A stretch of 64,000 nt of DNA from Pseudomonas frederiksbergensis (lineage in GTDB: Bacteria; Pseudomonadota; Gammaproteobacteria; Pseudomonadales; Pseudomonadaceae): positions 310,001 through 374,000 of the forward strand of contig NZ_JQGJ02000001.1 in NCBI RefSeq assembly GCF_000802155.2, read 5' to 3'. The position numbers were made by a program, and so were the translations under genes. Below, in pieces: positions 30,104 through 37,302 of this stretch; positions within the stretch are counted from its first letter, which is position 1, and each line of letters begins with the position of its first letter. The notes below the pieces were generated by a model, which ran no database searches, was not told the DNA's origin, and worked only from the letters and a program-made list of their open reading frames with translations.

Positions 30104-31219
30104 ATGCGTGAACTCGGCATCGGTCTGATTGGCACCGGCTTCATGGGCCGTGCCCATGCCTTGGCGTTCCACAATGCCAAGGCGGTGTTCGACCTCCCCC
30201 TGAACCTCACATTCGCAGCCCTGGCCGACGCCGATCCGCAGCGTGCCCGCCAGTGCGCCCAGAGCTGGGGATTCGAAACCGCCCACAGTGACTGGCAACG
30301 GCTGATCGACGACCCGAAGGTTCACCTGGTCGCCATCACCACCCCCAACCACTTGCACTTCCCGATGGCCATGGCCGCGCTGGCGGCGGGCAAGCCGGTC
30401 TATTGCGAAAAACCCCTGGCGGTATCCCTGGAGCAGGCCGAGCAGATGCGCCAGGCGGCCAGGGCTGCCGGGGTGGTGACACGGGTCGGCTACAACTACC
30501 AGCACAACCCGATCATCCAGCTGGCGCGTGACATGATCCAACGCGCAGAGCTGGGGCAGATCATCAGTTTCCAAGGCGAGTTCAGCGAAGATTTCATGGC
30601 CGATCCAAACTCGCCGTGGTCATGGCGTTGCGAAGCGACCCACGCCGGTGGCGCGTTGGCGGACCTGGGCAGTCACTTACTGGCCATGGCCCGTCACCTG
30701 CTGGGCGATGTCGACGCCGTGTGCGCCGACAGCCAGACCGTGCACTACCAACGCCCGGCCAGCGCCGGCAATGCTGAACAACGGGCTATCGCGGTGGATG
30801 ACCAGGTCCACGCGCTGCTGCGTTTCGCCAGTGGCGCCCGGGGCACGGTGAGCAGCAGTTGGCTCAAGCACGGCTACAAGAACCACCTGAGCTTCGAGAT
30901 CAGCGGCACCCTCGGCACGCTGGCGTTCGATCAGGAACGGCTGAACGAACTGCGTGTATGCCGCGCCGGCCAGCCGGGCTTCCAACGGCTGCTGGCCGGC
31001 CCGGATCTACCCGGCTACGCCGCCTTCAGCCCCGCCGCCGGGCATCAGTTGGGCTACAACGAACTGAAGACGTTGGAGGTCCGGGAATTGATCATGGCGC
31101 TGGCAGGCGACGGTGGAGGCGGGACAGATTTCGAAGAGGCCTGGGAAGTGGAGCGGCTGGCGGCGGCGATTCGCCTGGCGGCGCGGGAAGAGCGTTGGGT
31201 GCGAGTGCAGGAGCAGTGA
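30104..31219 (+). CDS. Gfo/Idh/MocA family oxidoreductase, probable inositol-regulon dehydrogenase
   Basis: A 371-residue NAD(P)-dependent dehydrogenase. The Rossmann motif GLIGTGFMGRAHA is at residues 7-19, the cofactor-site Glu102-Lys103-Pro104 (VYCEKPLAV) is intact, and the catalytic segment reads GGALADLGSHLLAMA with its Asp and His. The family oxidises sugars and cyclitols (glucose, myo- or scyllo-inositol). The two GGAA-N6-TTCC sites upstream suggest control by the inositol regulator, although the gene lies 26 kb from the iol cluster. Substrate (perhaps scyllo- or chiro-inositol) is inference. Confidence 0.88.
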   Translation: MRELGIGLIGTGFMGRAHALAFHNAKAVFDLPLNLTFAALADADPQRARQCAQSWGFETAHSDWQRLIDDPKVHLVAITTPNHLHFPMAMAALAAGKPVYCEKPLAVSLEQAEQMRQAARAAGVVTRVGYNYQHNPIIQLARDMIQRAELGQIISFQGEFSEDFMADPNSPWSWRCEATHAGGALADLGSHLLAMARHLLGDVDAVCADSQTVHYQRPASAGNAEQRAIAVDDQVHALLRFASGARGTVSSSWLKHGYKNHLSFEISGTLGTLAFDQERLNELRVCRAGQPGFQRLLAGPDLPGYAAFSPAAGHQLGYNELKTLEVRELIMALAGDGGGGTDFEEAWEVERLAAAIRLAAREERWVRVQEQ

Positions 31220-31242
31220 AACCTGCTCCCTCGCCACGGTGC

Positions 31243-32685
31243 TCAGTGTCGAGCTTGCAGTTCAGCCAACCGCCCCGCCAACGCCTTGGCCTGACTCGCC
31301 ACATCAGTCACCGCCGTGCTTTCCCACCACATCCCCCGCAGCGGCGGGCCCATGGCGAACAGGCGGCTGGCGGGCTCGCCTCGGGCATCCAGCACCGCGC
31401 CATCGGCACGCGCAGCGATCCCCAGTGCCAGTGGTCCCGGCTGGATCAACCCTCGGGCCAACAACTGTTGCGGCAAGGGCCGCGCCACACGACGCCAGTC
31501 ATATTCAATGCCGCTGGAGTTGATCAACGCGGCGCCCTTCACCACTTCCATTCCAGCCTCGCCCCTTCGGCGAATATTGATCGCCACTGACCCTGCGCCA
31601 GACGACACAAGTCCCTTGTACGACGCCGCCTGGATTCGCAACCGCCCTTCCCCATGCAGGCGCGCGACCAGTTCCGCACTCAATGGCGGCGAGCGATGGT
31701 GATGACTCTCCCACCATGGCCGCACATGGCGCACGAACTGGCGGCGCTGCACGTCGCTGGCCTGGTTCCACAAGCGCCCGATGTGTGCGCGCACGGTGTC
31801 CAGCGGCGCCTGCCAATCGATCCCTTGGGCTTGGGCCAGGCGGCATTGCTCGCGCAGGGCGCGCATCAGTTGGCGGGGCGAACGCAGGCTGTGATCTTCG
31901 GCGAGAAAGTCCACCCAGGCCGGTGGCTGGCGGCGCACGTGAGGCAGCAGGCCGTGACGGGAAAACACCTCGATCGGGCCGCGATGCCCAGCCTGTTCCA
32001 GGGACACGACGGCATCGACCATCGTCAGCCCCGAGCCGATGATCAGCACCGTCGATTCCGGATCGAGCTGGCGCATCGCAGCCACATCCCATGGATCCAG
32101 GGCCGCGGCATTCAGACCGCTGGATTCGGTCTGCGGGGTGCGTGCCGCCGGGAACATGCCGGTGGCGAGCACGGCAGAGCGTCCTTGCAAAACCTGTCCG
32201 TCGCCGAGTTTCACTCGCACGGCATTATCGATGACCTGCAGGTCGACGGCCTCTGCCCGCACATGTTCGGCCACCGAGCCATCGATCGCGCCAATCTCGC
32301 GCGCCTCGGCCAGACGTTGCTGAACGTAGAGGCCAAACATCCCTCGGGGCGGGAACAGCTCACTGATCGGCACATGCTGCTGATCCGACTCGGGCCAGCC
32401 GCCGGCCTCGATGAACGCCGTGAGCCATTGGGTCAAATCGTCGGCGTTGTCCGGGTCGACGCTCATGCGTGCCGCGTTGCCGTTCAAGGTGTGCCCCAGC
32501 TCCACGGCACTGTAGGCCTCGCCCCGCCCAAGTTCGCTGCGCGGCTCGACGATCAGCACCTCGCGCCGGCCCGGCAGGCGCAGCAGCTGCGCGGCCAGCA
32601 TGGCACCGCTCAGGCCGCCGCCGATGATCAGGATATCGGCTTGCCGGGTGATGCCCTGCTCATGTTGCTCCAGCGCTGTGTCCAT
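31243..32685 (-). CDS. FAD/NAD(P)-binding oxidoreductase (YdhS-like)
   Basis: A 480-residue flavoprotein with the N-terminal dinucleotide motif ILIIGGGLSGAMLAAQLLR followed by the acidic VEP. A second NAD(P)-type motif is present as VLIIGSGLTMVDAVVSL, and a C-terminal ATG-like segment ends in LFAMGPPLRGMWWE. This is the layout of the FAD-NAD(P)-binding family with YdhS-like members, whose substrates are mostly unknown. It lies 19 bp downstream of the XRE-cupin regulator gene and is probably in its operon. Confidence 0.8.
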   Translation of the reverse strand: MDTALEQHEQGITRQADILIIGGGLSGAMLAAQLLRLPGRREVLIVEPRSELGRGEAYSAVELGHTLNGNAARMSVDPDNADDLTQWLTAFIEAGGWPESDQQHVPISELFPPRGMFGLYVQQRLAEAREIGAIDGSVAEHVRAEAVDLQVIDNAVRVKLGDGQVLQGRSAVLATGMFPAARTPQTESSGLNAAALDPWDVAAMRQLDPESTVLIIGSGLTMVDAVVSLEQAGHRGPIEVFSRHGLLPHVRRQPPAWVDFLAEDHSLRSPRQLMRALREQCRLAQAQGIDWQAPLDTVRAHIGRLWNQASDVQRRQFVRHVRPWWESHHHRSPPLSAELVARLHGEGRLRIQAASYKGLVSSGAGSVAINIRRRGEAGMEVVKGAALINSSGIEYDWRRVARPLPQQLLARGLIQPGPLALGIAARADGAVLDARGEPASRLFAMGPPLRGMWWESTAVTDVASQAKALAGRLAELQARH

Positions 32686-32704
32686 ACCGCTTTTCTCCCA
32701 GGGA

Positions 32705-33280
32705 TTAAATCACCACGTTGCGTACGAATCTCGCCGCCACCGGGCCATCGTTGCGATAGGCATGGGGCTGGTTGCTGGCGAACATGAAGAACTCACCGAC
32801 GCCTATACGGCGCTCTTCGCTGCCCAGCAGCAACGTCAGGCAGCCTTCGAATACATAAAGTTGTTCGCTCCATCCATCTGCGTCGCACTCGGAATGGTAA
32901 TGCTCGCCCGGCTCCAGCCGCCATTCCCAGAGTTCTACCTCACGGCTGGCGGTGGCCTTGGCGAGCAACACCGCTTTGCTGCCCGGGATCACACCGGCCC
33001 AGACCAGTTCGTTGATGCGGCTCGGGTCGCGGGCTTCGGGGGCTTGGATCAAATCGCTGAAGGCGACATCGAGGGCTTCGGCGACCCGGTCCAGGGTCGT
33101 CAGGCTGACGTTCTTTTCGCCGGCCTCGATGGCCACCAGCATTCGCCGGCTGACCCCCGACAGCTCGGCCAGCGCCGTCTGGCTGAGCTCGGCGGCATGC
33201 CGCAGACGACGGACGTTCTGGCTGACGTGTTGCAGGACGGAGGCCCGCTGACCGGATTCTTTGTGCACTATATTGCTCAC
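32705..33280 (-). CDS. XRE-family transcriptional regulator with C-terminal cupin
   Basis: A 191-residue regulator with an N-terminal HTH (residues about 12-70: LSQTALAELSGVSRRMLVAIE) joined to a cupin sensor domain (about 110-185: LEPGEHYHSECDADGWSEQLY, GVGEFFMFASNQPH). Proteins of this type commonly repress an adjacent divergent transporter gene and respond to a small metabolite in the cupin. GTG at 33280 is taken as the start, and the open frame upstream would run into the divergent eamA gene. It is divergent from the EamA gene across 72 bp that include a palindrome. Confidence 0.85.
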   Translation of the reverse strand: MSNIVHKESGQRASVLQHVSQNVRRLRHAAELSQTALAELSGVSRRMLVAIEAGEKNVSLTTLDRVAEALDVAFSDLIQAPEARDPSRINELVWAGVIPGSKAVLLAKATASREVELWEWRLEPGEHYHSECDADGWSEQLYVFEGCLTLLLGSEERRIGVGEFFMFASNQPHAYRNDGPVAARFVRNVVI

Positions 33281-33313
33281 ATGACAGGGTTGCGCATTAT
33301 ACTGCCCAACTTC

Positions 33314-33330
33314 GGGCGCATTGTGCGTCC
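33314..33330. promoter_or_regulatory. candidate operator between the XRE-cupin and EamA genes
   Basis: GGGCGCATTGTGCGTCC is an interrupted palindrome (7-bp arms, one mismatch, TTG centre) in the middle of the short divergent promoter region. Its location fits an operator for the XRE-cupin regulator controlling both genes. No experimental consensus is known to me. Confidence 0.4.
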
Positions 33331-33352
33331 GCCTCAAGTAGCGCGCAAGATC

Positions 33353-34282
33353 ATGGCATCGTTGAACTCCCCGCAAGCATCCTCCCCTCTTTCAAGGTTC
33401 AGCAAGGCCGAGTGCGTGCTGGTGCTGATCACCATGATCTGGGGCGCAACGTTCCTATTGGTGCAGCACGCCATGACGGTCAGCGGGCCGATGTTTTTCG
33501 TGGGTTTGCGCTTCGCCGCAGCGGCTGCGTTTGTCGCGCTGTTCTCCTGGCGGCATCTTCGCGCGCTGACGCTGTTCGAACTCAAGGCCGGGAGTTTCAT
33601 CGGGGTGGCGATCATGCTCGGCTATGGCCTGCAGACGGTCGGCCTGCAAACCATCCCTAGTAGTCAGTCGGCGTTCATTACCGCGCTTTACGTGCCATTC
33701 GTGCCGTTGCTGCAATGGCTGGTGTTGGGCCGTCGACCAGGCTTGATGCCAAGCATCGGCATCATGCTGGCCTTCACCGGGCTGATGCTGGTGTCGGGCC
33801 CAGCCGGGGCCTCGCTGAACTTCAGCCCGGGTGAAATCGCCACGCTGATCAGCGCCATCGCGATCGCCGCCGAGATCATCCTGATCAGTACCTACGCCGG
33901 CCAGGTCGATGTACGCCGGGTGACGGTGGTGCAACTGGCCTGCACGGCGGTGTTGGCTTTCCTGATGGTGGTGCCGACCCAGGAAGTGATTCCGAGCTTC
34001 TCCTGGCTGCTGCTGGTCAGCGCCGTGGGCCTGGGCGCCGCCAGCGCAGCGATCCAGGTGGCGATGAACTGGGCACAGAAAAGCGTCTCGCCGACCCGCG
34101 CCACACTGATCTATGCCGGCGAACCGGTGTGGGCCGGCATCGCCGGGCGCCTGGCGGGCGAGCGGTTGCCGGCGATTGCCTTGCTCGGCGCGGCACTGAT
34201 TGTGGCGGCAGTGATTGTCAGCGAGTTGAAGACCCGGAGCAAAGGCGTTGTCGAGGTGGATGAGGTGCTTGAGCGCGAGTAG
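33353..34282 (+). CDS. EamA/DMT family transporter
   Basis: A 309-residue inner-membrane exporter of the drug/metabolite superfamily with ten predicted helices in two EamA repeats. The first repeat contains ITMIWGATFLLVQHA and the second ends GEPVWAGIAGRLAGERLP, a typical second-repeat motif. The first ATG consistent with the family is at 33353. The frame is open much further upstream only because it crosses the divergent regulator gene. The adjacent XRE-cupin regulator probably controls it. Substrate unknown, amino acids or amines being usual for this pairing. Confidence 0.88.
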   Translation: MASLNSPQASSPLSRFSKAECVLVLITMIWGATFLLVQHAMTVSGPMFFVGLRFAAAAAFVALFSWRHLRALTLFELKAGSFIGVAIMLGYGLQTVGLQTIPSSQSAFITALYVPFVPLLQWLVLGRRPGLMPSIGIMLAFTGLMLVSGPAGASLNFSPGEIATLISAIAIAAEIILISTYAGQVDVRRVTVVQLACTAVLAFLMVVPTQEVIPSFSWLLLVSAVGLGAASAAIQVAMNWAQKSVSPTRATLIYAGEPVWAGIAGRLAGERLPAIALLGAALIVAAVIVSELKTRSKGVVEVDEVLERE

Positions 34283-34323
34283 TGAAGCCGGTCGCCTGCA
34301 ATGGTGATCGAACCTGTGACTCT

Positions 34324-34461
34324 GTGTAGGAGCTGTCGAGTGCAACGAGGCTGCGATCTTTCCCCAGACACTTGAATCCCAAGCGAAAGATCAAGATCAA
34401 AAGATCACAGCCTTCGGCAGCCCCTACACAAGCCCAGCGGGAGCAAGCTCTCTCGCCACGG
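34324..34461. repeat. inverted repeat pair and REP fragment downstream of eamA
   Basis: TGTAGGAGCTG (34324) and a matching right end at about 34411-34430 (CAGCCCCTACACA) bracket an imperfect stem with GCGATCTTT and AAAGATC segments, a second type of Pseudomonas intergenic repeat. It is followed at 34436-34461 by a REP-like GCGGGAGCAAGCTCTCTCGC. Nothing coding is visible between 34283 and 34511. Confidence 0.7.
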
Positions 34462-34511
34462 GTGATGTATGGCGTGTTATCTCCTGACTGGCATTACCCA
34501 AGCGTCTTCAA

Positions 34512-36011
34512 TCACGCGCTTCGACGGTCGTTGAACACAACATAGACCGGCTCCAATCCCGAATTCTGGGGAAACACCACGACATAATCATCAAATCGAA
34601 CCTCTTCGATGGATTCAAAAGTTTCCAATGTCGGCACCGGCGAAGAGTGAATGAAACCGGCAGAATCGAGTCGACTTTGCTCGGACGCAATCGGCGCCTC
34701 CAAGCTATCCGCACTGGTCCATTCAATCACTTGGGGCTGCGAGCCGTCCGTGGTCAAGCGAAAAGCCCGTCCAGCTTCGTCCCAAACCGCCAACCTCACG
34801 CGCACCTTGGACGGCAACACACCCGCGGCAGGCGTGATGTAGATCTGAAACAGTTCACGTATTTCTTTCAGGCCCCTGAAACGGCTGCCGGGTCTTGTCG
34901 CGGTCGTTGCAGTGCTCATTCGCAACGGCAACGCCACCTCGCCCTGCTGCACGGCGAGGGCCTGCCAGTCCTGTTCGATCACAGAGATCTCGGCCAACGC
35001 CACACACAGGCTAAAACGCACCTCTTTGGTTCGACTGACAAGATCAAAACTCAGGACCTCGGCATATTGCCCGGCGTGGCCCTGCTCTGGATGCGTCATC
35101 AACCAATTGAACTCGGCAACGGCTGAGCGAATGGATTTTCGCAAATCCACCTGTTGACTAACCCTTAGTGGCGGCGCATCGCTCAGCAACAGGTTCGGGT
35201 GCCTCATACCGTTGACAGCGGACATACGAAACAATACCGGCCTGCTGTCCTGCACGCGCAAACGCATCAGTTGCTCCGAGGAACGCTCCAGTACGGCTTC
35301 AGCGGCGGTATGAAGAACGGCATGGCGCCGGGCGATCGAGGACAAACGCGCAAGATAACGGCCATGATTGGCGGTGGCCTGCCGTGCATTCGCTTGCCAG
35401 ATCGCCTGGTCGGCTTTGTTATAGGTGAGATCGCGCTGGGCGCCGTTCAGGGCAAACTCGACACCCATTTTACGCCGTTCAAACGCGCCAACGGCCATGA
35501 CCACTTCGTGTTGTGCGTGCTCCAATTGCCGCATGCTCAGCTTGAGGGTCTCCAGCGTCTGCTCTGCATCGTGTTGGTCTTGTCGTTGCCGGGTAGCAAG
35601 CTCCAACTGGGTGAAGGCCTTCTCAACCGTCTGGTCTGCGGCGGTGATGTTCAAGGCCATCTGCTGTGCATTGGCAAGTTCGCGCTTGGCTCTTGCCGTC
35701 GCGTGTTGCGCCATGCTCAAGCGGGGCGCGGGCTTGGCCGGGGCAGGCAGTACCCCTCCCTTGAAGGGGATAACGTTCTTTTTGAAATGCCACTGTTTTA
35801 CGAAGTGGACAATCGTTTCCGGGGCGTTCATGTACCCGGTGTCTTCGGGGTAAAACAGCAGATCCGCGCCTTTGGGGTGCCCGACGATTCGATCGAAATG
35901 GTTGATCAGTCGATCATGCTCTTCTTTGCCCATGTCGACATTCCAGATTCTCCCTACGAACGCCTGAAACTCGGCCTCGGTGTAATCCTGGAGTTTGGGT
36001 TTAAGTTCCAT
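34512..36011 (-). CDS. Im9-type immunity domain fused to coiled coil and pyocin S domain, no toxin domain
   Basis: A 499-residue chimera. Residues 1-86 follow the colicin E9/pyocin immunity family (LQDYTEAEF, then HPKGADLLFYP, where Asp50 and Tyr54 match the DNase-contacting helix III, ending WHFKKNVIPFKGG). Residues 88-97 are a Pro/Ala linker, and 98-255 are long charged helices like a bacteriocin coiled coil. Residues 350-495 resemble the end of the S-type pyocin domain, finishing FDDYVVVFPQNSGLEPVYVV then FNDRRSA. In ordinary pyocins the nuclease would follow here, but the protein stops. It is the last gene of the leftward bacteriocin locus, with AAGGAAAA before the ATG. It may protect against E9-like DNases or be a toxin-less derivative. 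Confidence 0.85.
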   Translation of the reverse strand: MELKPKLQDYTEAEFQAFVGRIWNVDMGKEEHDRLINHFDRIVGHPKGADLLFYPEDTGYMNAPETIVHFVKQWHFKKNVIPFKGGVLPAPAKPAPRLSMAQHATARAKRELANAQQMALNITAADQTVEKAFTQLELATRQRQDQHDAEQTLETLKLSMRQLEHAQHEVVMAVGAFERRKMGVEFALNGAQRDLTYNKADQAIWQANARQATANHGRYLARLSSIARRHAVLHTAAEAVLERSSEQLMRLRVQDSRPVLFRMSAVNGMRHPNLLLSDAPPLRVSQQVDLRKSIRSAVAEFNWLMTHPEQGHAGQYAEVLSFDLVSRTKEVRFSLCVALAEISVIEQDWQALAVQQGEVALPLRMSTATTATRPGSRFRGLKEIRELFQIYITPAAGVLPSKVRVRLAVWDEAGRAFRLTTDGSQPQVIEWTSADSLEAPIASEQSRLDSAGFIHSSPVPTLETFESIEEVRFDDYVVVFPQNSGLEPVYVVFNDRRSA

Positions 36012-36048
36012 CTATGGTTTTCCTTGTTTAAGCCTGCATGCTCGGTAA

Positions 36049-36078
36049 GGCACCTGCTCGATTGGTCGAGCAGGTGCC
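36049..36078 (-). promoter_or_regulatory. perfect 13-bp stem-loop ahead of the immunity-pyocin fusion gene
   Basis: GGCACCTGCTCGA (36049-36061) pairs perfectly with TCGAGCAGGTGCC (36066-36078) around a TTGG loop. It lies 38 bp upstream of the fusion gene start. Without a T run on either side it is not a typical intrinsic terminator. It may be a processing or attenuation structure separating the fusion gene from the upstream immunity genes. Confidence 0.55.
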
Positions 36079-36092
36079 TACAGGGGCTTGGT

Positions 36093-36206
36093 CTATTCTG
36101 GTTTGAAGCCGGGTTTGTAAGAGCTCAAACTCGGTACAGTCTTCATATTTTTTTGAAGATCATGTAGCAGCCATTCTCGATAAAAGCGATTCGGCACGCT
36201 CATCAT
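36093..36206 (-). pseudogene. possible 37-codon remnant of a toxin C-terminus
   Basis: A short frame follows the second immunity gene and encodes a peptide ending in SYKPGFKPE. Its middle EWLLHDLQKN resembles the ELLHDLHKKQ that ends the intact bacteriocin toxin. It may be a third, more diverged toxin-end remnant or simply chance similarity. No ribosome binding site supports it as a gene. Confidence 0.25.
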
Positions 36207-36211
36207 CTTGA

Positions 36212-36688
36212 TCAGCGGTGCCCTTTATCTATCAGAGTGAAAACCAAGGTTTTCACTCTCATATCCTGGGTATATTGAAAAACAACCTTTTTACCGGGAT
36301 ACAGTTCTGGGTCCAACGGGTACGAATCCCACCCCCCAGTCATCCCTATCGGCACTGGCATTTTTATGGGGCCTTTCGATGCCATCGGCTCCCCGAAAAT
36401 CGCATGAACATCATCTTGGGTCATTTCCGACGCATAGGGAGCAGGAAGCTCGCCTTTATACTCCTTCGTCGAGGGTGTGGTTCGTATGAGTGAAACGAAA
36501 AGCGTCTCGAATTTGCCCGTTTCCCGCCAGAAATCCAGATCTATACCCGGTTCGGGTTCAAGCCAAAGTTGATCGTCCCCTTCAAAAATTTCGGTCAATG
36601 ATTGATCGGGCAATATGCCCTCGCTTAGTAATATCTCGTATTGACTTCCAATACGTTCAATTAGCACTTCAAGTTCAAAAGCTTTCAT
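36212..36688 (-). CDS. bacteriocin immunity-like protein, second copy
   Basis: A 158-residue cytosolic protein, paralogous to the product of the next gene upstream. It starts MKAFELEVLIERIG and contains SLTEIFEGDDQLWLEPEPG, then DFWRETGKFETLFVSL. Its last 50 residues (GGWDSYPLDPELYPGKKVVF, KTLVFTLIDKGH) are identical to the first copy. From memory it resembles a Pseudomonas pyocin-immunity family (possibly DUF6392). This is not verified. The ATG at 36688 overlaps by one base the stop of a degenerate toxin 3' end, exactly as in the intact toxin-immunity pair. It is acidic and AT-richer than the surrounding chromosome. Confidence 0.75.
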   Translation of the reverse strand: MKAFELEVLIERIGSQYEILLSEGILPDQSLTEIFEGDDQLWLEPEPGIDLDFWRETGKFETLFVSLIRTTPSTKEYKGELPAPYASEMTQDDVHAIFGEPMASKGPIKMPVPIGMTGGWDSYPLDPELYPGKKVVFQYTQDMRVKTLVFTLIDKGHR

Positions 36689-36796
36689 CAATACCACCCT
36701 TGTTTTTTATGCAGTTCATGCAACGATTTCGGGGCGACATCTATATGCTGATCCCGACGCTCCTAACTTGACAAGTCCCGATTTAAGCGCTGCAGA
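36688..36796 (-). pseudogene. frameshifted remnant of the bacteriocin toxin 3' end
   Basis: Between the two immunity genes, the minus strand encodes SAALKSGLVKLGASGS, then after one extra base in the following codon IDVAPKSLHELHKKQGWY and a TGA. The intact toxin ends LAALKPGLVESGASES, then IDAALELLHDLHKKQGWY. Identity is about 24 of 34 residues, and the TGATG overlap with the following immunity start is preserved. Only the last ~36 codons remain, so this is the relic of an older or duplicated toxin-immunity module. Confidence 0.8.
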
Positions 36797-36825
36797 AAAA
36801 GTGATGCAACGCACTCATCACCTGA

Positions 36826-37302
36826 TCAAAAGTGCCCTTTATCTATCAAAGTGAAGACCAAGGTTTTCACTCTCATATCCTGGGTATATTGAAAAACAAC
36901 CTTTTTACCGGGATACAGTTCTGGGTCCAACGGGTACGAATCCCACCCCCCAGTCATCCCTATCGGCACTGGCATCTTTATTGGACCTTTCGATGCCATC
37001 GGTTCCCCGAAAATCGCATGAACATCAGACTGCGTCATTTCCAACATATATGGAATAGGAAGCTCGCCTTCATATTTCGACATAGAAGGTATGGTTCGCA
37101 TGAGTGTAACAAAAAGCGTCTCGAACCTCCTCGTCTCACGCCAGAACTCCAACTCAATACCCGGTTCTAGTTCAAGCTCAAGACGATCTCGCCCCTCATA
37201 CATTTCGGTCAATGTTTGGTCGGGAAGTACGCCCTGCCCTACCAGTACCTCGTGCGAAGTTCCGATACGTTCGATGAGTACTTCAAATTCAAAAACATTC
37301 AT
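36826..37302 (-). CDS. bacteriocin immunity-like protein, cognate copy
   Basis: A 158-residue protein starting MNVFEFEVLIERIG, with TLTEMYEGRDRLELELEPG, EFWRETRRFETLFVTLMRT and the shared C-terminal half ending LVFTLIDKGHF. The ATG overlaps the toxin stop by one base (TGATG), so translation is coupled to the toxin and it is the best candidate for cognate immunity. The N-terminal ~100 residues differ from the second copy at many positions, whereas 119 bp of the 3' half are identical in DNA. Function is inferred from position. Confidence 0.8.
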   Translation of the reverse strand: MNVFEFEVLIERIGTSHEVLVGQGVLPDQTLTEMYEGRDRLELELEPGIELEFWRETRRFETLFVTLMRTIPSMSKYEGELPIPYMLEMTQSDVHAIFGEPMASKGPIKMPVPIGMTGGWDSYPLDPELYPGKKVVFQYTQDMRVKTLVFTLIDKGHF

